Of a DNA stretch of 30,318 nucleotides, positions 23,944 through 29,836 are shown piece after piece. A program made the position numbers and the translations under genes. Location of the stretch: assembly GCA_964430335.1 (NCBI GenBank), contig CAYSEN010000011.1, positions 1 through 30,318 on the forward strand, in the 5' to 3' direction. Numbering within the stretch: the stretch's first letter is position 1; each line of letters opens with the position of its first letter. The notes beneath the pieces were generated by a model, which saw nothing but the letters and a program-made list of their open reading frames with translations, was not told where the DNA came from and ran no database searches. This DNA comes from SIBU01 sp964430335. Lineage in GTDB: Bacteria; Patescibacteriota; Minisyncoccia; Phycocordibacterales; SIBU01.

Positions 23944-23950
23944 GTTTTAA

Positions 23951-25708
23951 TTATTTCTTCTCCTTAATCTCTTTTGCTAGCTTTTCAACAACTTCTTCTG
24001 CTGTTATTTGTCCTAGGTTTCCTTTGTCACGACTCTCAAGAGTTACTTTTTGTACTGCAATATCTTTGTCGCCAATGATAATAAAGTAAGGAATTCGCAT
24101 CTGCTTCGCGTGTCGAACTTGCTTACCAAAACCTTCGTTTAGATCAAGTTCAGCTCGAATCATTTGAGCCTTGAGCATGTCGCGAACCTTTACAGCTTCT
24201 GCGTGATGATTTTCAGATATTGGAATAACTTTTACCTGAGTTGGTGACAGCCAAAGAGGGAAATTGCCTCCGTAGTGTTCAATAAGAAAACCGGTAAATC
24301 TTTCGTGAGTACCAAGCGGTGCTCGGTGAATACAAAGCGGTGTTTTTTCCTTTCCATCTTTATCCATGTATGTAAGGTTAAACCTTTTTGGAACGGCGAA
24401 GTCTACTTGGTTGGTCGCTAGTGTAAATTCTCTACCAATAGCGCTCCAAACCTGAACGTCGATTTTTGGTCCATAAAACGCAGCCTCATTTGGAACCTCA
24501 ACGTAAGGAATTTTCGATTCAATCAAAACATTTCGGACCATATCCTCAGTTTTTTTCCAAAGCTCTGGTTCATTTACATATTTTTCACCGAGTCTTTTAG
24601 GATCATGGGTTGAAAATCTCATGACGTATTTATCAACACCGAAAATTTTGAAATAGTGAAGATACATCTCATTGACTGCTCTAAACTCATCGGCAAACTG
24701 TTCTTCAGTGCAGTACATGTGCGCGTCATTCATCTGAAGTGATCTTACTCTCATTAGACCGAAAAGCTCTCCAGACTTTTCGTGTCTGTAGCAGGTTCCA
24801 TATTCAGCGAGGCGTAGTGGCAAATCTTTGTAGCTTCTTTGCTCTGCGGCGAAAATCTTGTGATGATGCGGACAGTTCATGGCCTTCAAATAGTATTTTC
24901 CGCCTTCATATTCCATAGGAGGGAACATGCTGTCTTCGTAGTAAGGCAAGTGGCCACTAGTCTTGTACATTGATTCCTTGGCAAGATGAGGGGTGCGAAC
25001 GCGAACGTAGCCCATTCTAAATTCAGTTTCTTTAGCTAATTTCTCTAGCTCTTCGATTATGACAGTTCCATTTGGTAGCCAAAGTGGCAATCCGGGACCC
25101 ACATCTTCATCAAAGGTAAACAAACTAAGCTCTTTGCCAAGTTTTCTGTGGTCGCGTTTTTCAGCCTCAGCTTTCATGGTTTCGTACTCATCTAGCCCAA
25201 CTTTTGTATCAAAAGCCAAGCCGTAAACACGAGTTAGCATTTTATTTTTCTCATCACCACGCCAATATGCGCCGGCGATTCTTTCTAATCTGAAGGAGTC
25301 AGAAGGAATATCTTTTGCTGGGTTTTCTGCATGACCGCCACGACAAAGATCAGTAAATTTACCCACGGTGTATAGGGTAATTTTTTCACCTTTTTTATCG
25401 ATTTCCTCTATAAGTTCTAGCTTGTAGGGATTTCCAGCAAAAATTTCCTTGGCCTCTTTTGCTGAAACTTCCTTGTGGCTAAATTCCTTCCAAGACTTAA
25501 GAATTTCGCGCATTTTCTTCTCCACCTTTGGAAGTTCTTTTTCGGTAATTGGCTCCTTAAAATCAAAATCATAATAAAAACCTGTATCAATAGCTGGCCC
25601 CAATGTGAGCTTGGTTTCTGGCCACATTTCTAAAATAGCCGCACCTAATAAGTGAGCGAGTGTATGACGTTTGTTTTTTAACGTCTCCTGGGCGTGTTCT
25701 TTTTCCAT
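23951..25708 (-). CDS. thrS: Threonyl-tRNA synthetase without TGS domain
   Basis: A 585-residue class II synthetase for tRNA-Thr. From the ATG at 25708 the protein starts directly with the editing domain: HTLAH (H15, H19) and C122/H126 in DLCRGGHAE form its metal site. The catalytic zinc ligand C279 is in AMNCPHHH, motif 2 is YGTCYRHEKSGELFGLMRVR and motif 3 is LCIHRAPLGTHERF. The anticodon-binding domain closes the protein. The TGS domain at the N-terminus of most bacterial ThrRS is missing. A start at 25744 would add 12 residues, but the box TATCAT (25721-25716) lies 7 nt before 25708 and favours the shorter, leaderless form. It ends at the terminator shared with gyrB. Confidence 0.94.
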   Translation of the reverse strand: MEKEHAQETLKNKRHTLAHLLGAAILEMWPETKLTLGPAIDTGFYYDFDFKEPITEKELPKVEKKMREILKSWKEFSHKEVSAKEAKEIFAGNPYKLELIEEIDKKGEKITLYTVGKFTDLCRGGHAENPAKDIPSDSFRLERIAGAYWRGDEKNKMLTRVYGLAFDTKVGLDEYETMKAEAEKRDHRKLGKELSLFTFDEDVGPGLPLWLPNGTVIIEELEKLAKETEFRMGYVRVRTPHLAKESMYKTSGHLPYYEDSMFPPMEYEGGKYYLKAMNCPHHHKIFAAEQRSYKDLPLRLAEYGTCYRHEKSGELFGLMRVRSLQMNDAHMYCTEEQFADEFRAVNEMYLHYFKIFGVDKYVMRFSTHDPKRLGEKYVNEPELWKKTEDMVRNVLIESKIPYVEVPNEAAFYGPKIDVQVWSAIGREFTLATNQVDFAVPKRFNLTYMDKDGKEKTPLCIHRAPLGTHERFTGFLIEHYGGNFPLWLSPTQVKVIPISENHHAEAVKVRDMLKAQMIRAELDLNEGFGKQVRHAKQMRIPYFIIIGDKDIAVQKVTLESRDKGNLGQITAEEVVEKLAKEIKEKK

Positions 25709-25715
25709 GCATGCA

Positions 25716-25721
25716 ATGATA
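25716..25721 (-). promoter_or_regulatory. -10 box of thrS
   Basis: TATCAT on the minus strand (25721-25716) ends 7 nt before the ATG at 25708. It makes the shorter start more likely than the ATG at 25744. Confidence 0.5.
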
Positions 25722-25784
25722 GCAGTTTTTAAATCAGACTGCATCTGTTGACTTTTTCATTAAAAATTACAGAAAATGTAAAAA

Positions 25785-25809
25785 TAAAAACCCTTGCGTG
25801 CGCAAGGGT
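25785..25809 (-). terminator. Terminator of the 143-residue orphan gene
   Basis: On the minus strand: ACCCTTGC, loop GCAC, GCAAGGGT, then TTTTT and a further A/T-rich tail. It starts next to the stop codon at 25812-25810. Confidence 0.85.
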
Positions 25810-26241
25810 CTACTGTGAAAGATGAAATTCGTTGGTGCCGGAGTCCACGGGGCGAAGGTAGCCCCACTTGCCTTCGGTGAAAGCAATGACGATTCGATTG
25901 GTCGGCACTTCTCCGTCGACGTAGTAAAATCTTATTCCACCTTCGACTCTGCTGTATGTGTAGTCGCTGAGGTGTATGTTGACGAGAACGATAGCCACTA
26001 CGTTCTGGCCATCGTGTTTGAATCCGTTGAGGATTTCATATGTCTGACCATGCTTCAGATGAAAGCTTGGCTGAGGTCTCCCAACACTGCCTTTGTGGAC
26101 GGAAACAGTAAACACTGTAATTAAAACTGTTCCGAGAATCGACACCCAAAATCTCTTGTTGTTGTCGGTTATTCGCCCAACAGTAAAGACAATGCTCAGG
26201 ATAGGCACACCCATAATCAGCCACATTGCGAAAATGCTCAT
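25810..26241 (-). CDS. Orphan membrane protein, two helices plus soluble domain
   Basis: A 143-residue protein with two N-terminal membrane helices (about residues 3-20 and 31-48) separated by a short charged loop (RITDNNKR). A soluble domain of about 90 residues follows, probably outside the cytoplasm, with a beta-rich pattern (HGQTYEILNGFKHDGQNVVAI, GGIRFYYVDGEV, NRIVIAFTEGKWGYL). No family is recognised. GC content is higher than in the neighbours thrS and dus. A strong terminator follows the stop. The promoter is not certain: TTGACA occurs upstream on the minus strand at about 26305-26300, but with a poor -10. It is divergent from dus across 93 nt. Confidence 0.7.
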   Translation of the reverse strand: MSIFAMWLIMGVPILSIVFTVGRITDNNKRFWVSILGTVLITVFTVSVHKGSVGRPQPSFHLKHGQTYEILNGFKHDGQNVVAIVLVNIHLSDYTYSRVEGGIRFYYVDGEVPTNRIVIAFTEGKWGYLRPVDSGTNEFHLSQ

Positions 26242-26297
26242 AAATATTCAGTACGGTACAAGTTGAACTCCCAAAAAATTACTATAAATTATTAGTG

Positions 26298-26325
26298 TTG
26301 TCAATTTGTGTAAAAATGATAAACT
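26298..26325 (+). promoter_or_regulatory. Promoter of dus
   Basis: TTGTCA (26298-26303), 16 nt, TAAACT (26320-26325). The ATG at 26335 is 9 nt after the -10 box, so the leader is at most a few bases. Confidence 0.5.
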
Positions 26326-26334
26326 GCAAAACTA

Positions 26335-27318
26335 ATGGGTAATTTCTGGAACAAATTGAAAAAGCCAATTATGGTTTTAGCTCCAATGGCCGACGTCACA
26401 GACTCGGCGTTTCGACGTCTTATTGCCAAGTATGGAAAGCCCGATGTTATGTGGACGGAATTCGTTTCAGCTGATGGACTCTGCCATCCAAAAGGGCGAG
26501 AAAAACTTTTGATTGACCTGAAATTTTCTGAGGCAGAAAGACCGATTGTAGCTCAACTTTTTTCTGGGAAGCCTGAGAAAATGTTTGAAGCCGCCAAACT
26601 TGTAAAAGAGCTCGGTTTTGATGGACTCGATATCAATATGGGTTGCCCTGATCGTTCGATTGAAAAATCTGGTGCCGGAGCGGTATTGATCAAGGATCCT
26701 GCTAAGGCTCGTGCAATAATTCGTGCTGCAAAAGAAGGTGCCGGTGGTTTACCTGTATCAGTAAAGACTCGAGTTGGTTACAACAAAATCGAATTAGAAA
26801 CTTGGTTGCCAGAATTGCTCGCAGAAGAGCCGGCAGTTATTACAGTTCACGCAAGAACTCGCAAAGAAATGTCGCTGGTGCCTGCACGCTGGGAGCATGT
26901 TAAAAGAGCGGTTGAAATTCGAGACGCGATGAAAAGTAAGACTTTAATTTTCGGAAATGGTGATGTGGTTGATTTGGAGGACGCTCATAAAAAAGTACAG
27001 GAAACTGGATGTGACGGCGTCATGCTCGGACGTGCGATTTTTGGTACTCCGAATCTTTTCGCTCATCAAAATAAAACTTTAGAATTTAAGGATAAAAAGG
27101 CGATTGCGGAAAGGCTAAATGTGATGTTGGAACACACAAGGCTTTTCTCGGAATTGCTCGGTGGCATTAAAAATTTCGCAATTATGAAGAAGCATTACAA
27201 AGCCTATGTTGCTGGCTTTGACGGATCAAAAGAATTGCGAGCAAAACTAATGGAAACCGAAAATGTGGAAGAGGTTGAAGCTACTGTGAAAGATTTTTTG
27301 GAAAAGCATTGTGCATAA
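26335..27318 (+). CDS. dus: tRNA-dihydrouridine synthase
   Basis: A 327-residue flavoenzyme that reduces uridines in the tRNA D-loop with FMN and NAD(P)H. The TIM barrel starts with MVLAPMADVTDSAFR, the FMN site region. The catalytic cysteine is C104 in INMGCPDRSIEKSGAGA, and VKTRVGY, ITVHARTRKEM and GNGDVVDLEDA line the active site. GVMLGRAIFGTPNLF is the phosphate-binding end of the barrel. The C-terminal helical domain is present (KNFAIMKKHYKAYVAGF). The exact Dus subfamily (A, B or C) cannot be decided by eye, although DusB-like features are seen. It has its own promoter, and no terminator hairpin is clear after the stop. Confidence 0.92.
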   Translation: MGNFWNKLKKPIMVLAPMADVTDSAFRRLIAKYGKPDVMWTEFVSADGLCHPKGREKLLIDLKFSEAERPIVAQLFSGKPEKMFEAAKLVKELGFDGLDINMGCPDRSIEKSGAGAVLIKDPAKARAIIRAAKEGAGGLPVSVKTRVGYNKIELETWLPELLAEEPAVITVHARTRKEMSLVPARWEHVKRAVEIRDAMKSKTLIFGNGDVVDLEDAHKKVQETGCDGVMLGRAIFGTPNLFAHQNKTLEFKDKKAIAERLNVMLEHTRLFSELLGGIKNFAIMKKHYKAYVAGFDGSKELRAKLMETENVEEVEATVKDFLEKHCA

Positions 27319-27326
27319 CGACAGGA

Positions 27327-27381
27327 TTGCTATTAAGCCACTTTTTCGTATAATGTCTACCCAGTGTGGTCTAGCAAGGAG
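27327..27381 (+). promoter_or_regulatory. Promoter and Shine-Dalgarno of the zinc-finger mini-gene
   Basis: TTGCTA (27327-27332), 16 nt, TATAAT (27349-27354), then a leader of about 25 nt with AAGGAG (27376-27381) 5 nt before the ATG. The leadered design contrasts with the leaderless core genes. Confidence 0.7.
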
Positions 27382-27386
27382 TTCCT

Positions 27387-27704
27387 ATGGGAAAATGTGG
27401 TCATTGTGGGAAAACAGTCAACCGTCCGCTGGATCGAGGAAGAGGACGTCCGTGCGGTGTGTTTGTCAGTTTTGCGGAGGGTGATGGCCTTTTTTGCAAC
27501 ATGGAATGTGCTGACGCCGCCGCAAATCAGCAAATGAGGGTTGTGTGCGAGAGGGCGGTTACAAATCGCACACCAGAGCCCGAACCGGAGCCAGAACCCC
27601 ACCCGATCAATACTGCGACGACGAGGAATTTCTTCCAGTCCATCGTAGGTCTTATCCGGTGGTGCCTGGTACTGATCTGGAATTGTTTCCGAACCTATAC
27701 ATGA
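27387..27704 (+). CDS. Orphan zinc-finger protein with PE linker and C-terminal membrane helix
   Basis: A 105-residue protein with an unusual build. The N-terminal part has two cysteine pairs, CGHC (C4, C7) and FCNMEC (C37, C41 region), which resemble a zinc-binding treble clef. A proline/glutamate repeat linker follows (PEPEPEPEP, about residues 63-72). The C-terminus has a hydrophobic, tryptophan-rich segment (FFQSIVGLIRWCLVLIW) that could insert in the membrane as a tail anchor. The gene has a good promoter, a Shine-Dalgarno AAGGAG and a terminator that covers its TGA stop. GC content is much higher than in dus or dnaX. No family is recognised; a membrane-tethered zinc-binding adaptor is a guess. 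Confidence 0.7.
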   Translation: MGKCGHCGKTVNRPLDRGRGRPCGVFVSFAEGDGLFCNMECADAAANQQMRVVCERAVTNRTPEPEPEPEPHPINTATTRNFFQSIVGLIRWCLVLIWNCFRTYT

Positions 27705-27730
27705 ACCTCAAGATTGAGGTTCATTTTTTT
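27701..27730 (+). terminator. Terminator of the zinc-finger mini-gene
   Basis: ATGAACCTCA (27701-27710), loop AGAT, TGAGGTTCAT (27715-27724), then T7. The stem includes the TGA stop at 27702-27704. Confidence 0.93.
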
Positions 27731-27806
27731 ATACTTGTTTGTTTGAATTTTGTATATATACTGATATTAGTAGTTGGCCGTTTAACAATTGGCGAAAGGA
27801 GGACGT

Positions 27807-28103
27807 ATGTCCGAACGAGTTCCAGATAGTCAGGCGGATATCAAGAGCCCCGGTCAATTGCTTGATGCCAAATTCCCGGGCATGTCGAGCTTCAACTGGG
27901 AGGTTCTACTCGCGTTGAGCGTGATCGATGTAGGCGAAGACGCGCAAAGGGCATTCTGCGAATGGCTCACGTTCGATCACGTCAGTCATGTTTCCGAATG
28001 CTTTACTAGTGGTGGTCGAGCAGCGGTTAAGGTGTACATCCTTATGTTGCTCGATGAAGTACGCCACGCGGCTGACGTTGAGCACGCCCTCTCTCCATGC
28101 TAG
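27807..28103 (+). CDS. Orphan mini-gene, 98-residue hypothetical protein
   Basis: A 98-residue soluble, mostly helical protein (SPGQLLDAKFPGMSSFNWEVL; FCEWLTFDHVSHVSECF; RAAVKVYILMLLDEVRHA). No family is recognised. The Shine-Dalgarno is the strongest in the window: AAAGGAGG (27795-27802), 4 nt before the ATG at 27807. A likely promoter lies upstream (TTGTTT, about 16 nt, TATACT near 27759). The stop codon lies inside a strong terminator. The second-codon and internal composition is GC-rich compared with dnaX. It follows the zinc-finger mini-gene on the same strand, but each has its own terminator, so they are separate transcription units. Confidence 0.7.
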   Translation: MSERVPDSQADIKSPGQLLDAKFPGMSSFNWEVLLALSVIDVGEDAQRAFCEWLTFDHVSHVSECFTSGGRAAVKVYILMLLDEVRHAADVEHALSPC

Positions 28104-28125
28104 GAAATCCCTAGCATTTTTTTTT
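28097..28125 (+). terminator. Terminator of the 98-residue orphan gene
   Basis: ATGCTAGG (28097-28104), loop AAATC, CCTAGCAT (28110-28117), then a T9 tract. The TAG stop (28101-28103) is in the stem. The T-tract doubles as the upstream part of the dnaX promoter. Confidence 0.92.
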
Positions 28126-28143
28126 CTTAATTTTTCTTTCTGT

Positions 28144-28149
28144 TATAAT
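28144..28149 (+). promoter_or_regulatory. -10 box of dnaX
   Basis: A perfect TATAAT ends 6 nt before the ATG at 28156; a leaderless mRNA is predicted. It lies only 19 nt after the preceding terminator. Confidence 0.65.
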
Positions 28150-28155
28150 AGCAAC

Positions 28156-29226
28156 ATGTCCGAAAAAACCGAATCATCAAATCTTGCACTTTATAGAAAA
28201 TATAGACCACAATCTTTTAAAGAAGTTATCGGTCAGGATCACATTGTTAAAACTCTGGAAGGTGCCATTAAGCTCGGCAATATTTTTCATGCCTATCTTT
28301 TTGCTGGAGGAAGGGGAACAGGGAAGACCACTTTGGCTCGAATTGTGGCGCGTGAAATCGGGTCACAGACCGATGACATTTACGAAATCGACGCAGCCTC
28401 AAACAACGGAGTCGACGAAATGCGTGCACTAAACGAAGCTGTGAGCACTTTGCCATTCAACTCTCCATACAAGGTTTATATTTTCGACGAGGTTCATATG
28501 TTTTCAAAATCGGCGTTCAACGCGCTTCTTAAAACCCTAGAAGAACCACCAAAACACGTCGTCTTTATTTTAGCTACGACAGAAATGGATAAATTGCCTG
28601 AGACTATAGTGTCTCGTTGTCAGGTTTTTCAATTAAAACGACCAACTCGAGAAATTTTAAAGCAGTCGATATCTTCAATTACCAAAAAAGAGGGTTTTAC
28701 GCTTGAGTCTGGAGTCTCAGAACTTGTATCCTTGCTCGGCGATGGATCGTTCCGTGATACACAAGGAATTTTACAAAAAGTAATGAGTGCTTCTAAAGAC
28801 AAAAAAGTGACTCTCGCTGAAGTAGAGATGGTTACAGGAGCGCCGAAGGGAACTCTTATAAATAATTTTGTTTCGGCACTTTCTGACAAACAAATTGAGC
28901 CCGCACTAAAATCCTTGCGTGACGCGGTGAATGCTAATATCGATGCCAAGGTATTTCTTCAGCTAGTGCTACAAAAACTGCGCTTCATCTTACTCTTGAG
29001 ATATGCAAAAGAAATGGAAAAGGAAATTGAAGAGGAGGTTTCTCTAGAAGATTTCGCATTTTTGAGAAAGATTGCTGGCGAAAAATCGGCAAATAGCGAC
29101 GGGATCAATTCCGCACTACTGAGCGAATTGCTTTTGTCTTATGACCAAATTAGCAGGGCGCATATTCCTTCGTTGCCGATAGAGCTTGCTTTGATGAGGA
29201 TTTTGGGACAAAATGCTAGGAATTAG
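28156..29226 (+). CDS. dnaX: DNA polymerase III clamp-loader subunit DnaX, short and zinc-less
   Basis: A 356-residue AAA+ ATPase that, with delta and delta-prime, loads the sliding clamp. It starts with LALYRKYRPQSFKEVIGQDHI. Walker A is GGRGTGKTT (51-59), Walker B is VYIFDEVHM with D111/E112, sensor 1 is ILATTE, and the arginine finger is in SRCQVFQLKR. Between the Walker A helix and EIDAASNNG there are only about 17 residues, and the four zinc cysteines of other bacterial DnaX proteins are gone. The protein ends soon after the collar domain (gamma-like), with no tau region for polymerase or helicase binding. The ATG at 28156 is chosen because TATAAT ends 6 nt before it; a frame extending to 27988 has no support. 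A weak hairpin (GGCAG/CTGCC, 29227-29243) follows the stop. Confidence 0.94.
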   Translation: MSEKTESSNLALYRKYRPQSFKEVIGQDHIVKTLEGAIKLGNIFHAYLFAGGRGTGKTTLARIVAREIGSQTDDIYEIDAASNNGVDEMRALNEAVSTLPFNSPYKVYIFDEVHMFSKSAFNALLKTLEEPPKHVVFILATTEMDKLPETIVSRCQVFQLKRPTREILKQSISSITKKEGFTLESGVSELVSLLGDGSFRDTQGILQKVMSASKDKKVTLAEVEMVTGAPKGTLINNFVSALSDKQIEPALKSLRDAVNANIDAKVFLQLVLQKLRFILLLRYAKEMEKEIEEEVSLEDFAFLRKIAGEKSANSDGINSALLSELLLSYDQISRAHIPSLPIELALMRILGQNARN

Positions 29227-29247
29227 GCAGTAATCAGCCTGCCGGTT

Positions 29248-29360
29248 TTAGCAAGTATTCTTGCTTAGAAAATCGCAGTAACGGCAACGGAGTTTAGTGT
29301 TTACGACGACAGTGTTAGCAAGTAGAATGGTTAAATATTGCGGGTTCGTCTAATGGTAGG
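29248..29360 (+). repeat. Upstream copy of duplicated tRNA-Gln 5' region
   Basis: Copy A of a direct repeat with copy B at 29373-29484. It includes a leader (AGCAAG-CTTGCT hairpin, then AGAAAATCGCAGTAACGGCA) and, at its end, the first 22 nt of the tRNA-Gln gene (29339-29360). The middle differs (GGAGTTTAGTGTTTACGACGAC against AATGTTAAGTTTACGAAGTC in spaced comparison), while the ends are nearly identical. Confidence 0.85.
29339..29360 (+). pseudogene. Truncated tRNA-Gln, 5' 22 nt only
   Basis: Identical to the first 22 nt of the intact tRNA-Gln (acceptor strand and part of the D-arm). After it the sequence diverges (CTCCCGATTTACT), so no tRNA can form. Confidence 0.85.
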
Positions 29361-29372
29361 CTCCCGATTTAC

Positions 29373-29484
29373 TTAGCAAGTACTCTTGCTTAGAAAATCG
29401 CAGTAACGGCAACGAATGTTAAGTTTACGAAGTCAGTGTTAGCAAGTAGAATGGTTAAATATTGCGGGTTCGTCTAATGGTAGG
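29373..29484 (+). repeat. Downstream copy of the duplicated region, joined to the intact tRNA
   Basis: Copy B of the direct repeat. It runs without a break into the intact tRNA-Gln, so this copy holds the functional 5' part. The two copies are 124-125 nt apart. Confidence 0.85.
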
Positions 29485-29533
29485 ACATCGCCCTTTGGAG
29501 GCGAGTATTGGGGTTCGAGTCCCTGACCCGCAG
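29463..29533 (+). tRNA. tRNA-Gln (anticodon UUG)
   Basis: A 71-nt tRNA with all four arms. Acceptor TGCGGGT pairs with ACCCGCA; the D-stem is GTCT/GGAC; the anticodon stem TCGCC/GGCGA holds the loop CTTTGGA, giving anticodon TTG; the T-loop is TTCGAGT. The weak first pair U1-A72 and the discriminator G73 are hallmarks of glutamine tRNAs and support the identity. No CCA is encoded (CAA follows G73), so the tail must be added. Residue 37 is G rather than the usual A. U34 would be a substrate of MnmA, encoded at 7927. Confidence 0.93.
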
Positions 29534-29700
29534 CAAATTTCCGAAGGAAATTTCTGCCCGAATTGAACTGCTTCAATTCGGCAGGGACTCGAACAGCGGA
29601 GCCTTAATTTTTTAGCAGAAAAATTGGCGAGCTGGTGCCCAGACTTTTCCGAGCGACGGCGAGGAAAAAGTCGAGGGAGAGATCCCTGACCCACAGCAAT
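29534..29700 (+). other. Structured region after tRNA-Gln with copies of its 3' end
   Basis: Three hairpins: AAATTTCC/GGAAATTT (29535-29553), CCGAATTGAA/TTCAATTCGG (29558-29581) and GACTTTTCC/GGAAAAAGTC (29642-29672, one bulge). In addition, CAGGGACTCGAAC (29582-29594) is the exact reverse complement of the tRNA T-arm (29513-29525), and CCCTGACCCACAGCAA (29684-29699) repeats the tRNA 3' end with one change. No believable protein-coding frame is seen. Confidence 0.75.
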
Positions 29701-29798
29701 GAGTCCGCGAATTGATGCCGTTAGCAGTGATAAATGCATTGTTCGGCTTTGTGTTATTTGCTCCAACTCAAAATGAAATTTTACGGTTACATGAAAAG
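29701..29798. other. Non-coding interval with no recognised element
   Basis: This AT-rich interval lies between the structured tRNA region and the C39 gene promoter. I see no gene, repeat or clear hairpin in it. Confidence 0.6.
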
Positions 29799-29827
29799 TT
29801 GACGAGCCTTTGGAAGCGGGATATTGT
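29799..29827 (+). promoter_or_regulatory. Promoter of the C39-like gene
   Basis: TTGACG (29799-29804), 17 nt, TATTGT (29822-29827). The ATG at 29837 is 9 nt after the -10 box, so the transcript is nearly leaderless. Confidence 0.65.
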
Positions 29828-29836
29828 TACATCACT

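Noticed and set aside
27702..27704. Recoding of UGA (as in some CPR lineages)
   Set aside because: UGA ends real genes here, for example at 27702-27704 inside a terminator stem and at the end of the MazG-like gene; no in-frame UGA occurs in the conserved genes.
27988..28155. N-terminal extension of DnaX to 27988
   Set aside because: The extension overlaps another gene and its terminator; the DnaX family start and the TATAAT at 28144 fix the start at 28156.
29248..29484. Possible CRISPR array
   Set aside because: Only two copies of over 110 nt, with no spacers and with a tRNA half at the end; no cas genes are in the window.
29513..29700. Attachment site of an integrated element at tRNA-Gln
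   Set aside because: The 3'-end copies are only 13-16 nt, one is inverted, both lie within 190 nt, and there is no integrase. It is kept only as an alternative in the tRNA trailer finding.
29455..29766. Leftward frame of 103 codons over the tRNA-Gln locus
   Set aside because: It is antisense to the tRNA and its hairpin trailer; its GSGTRTPI-like segment is the familiar false product of tRNA antisense translation.
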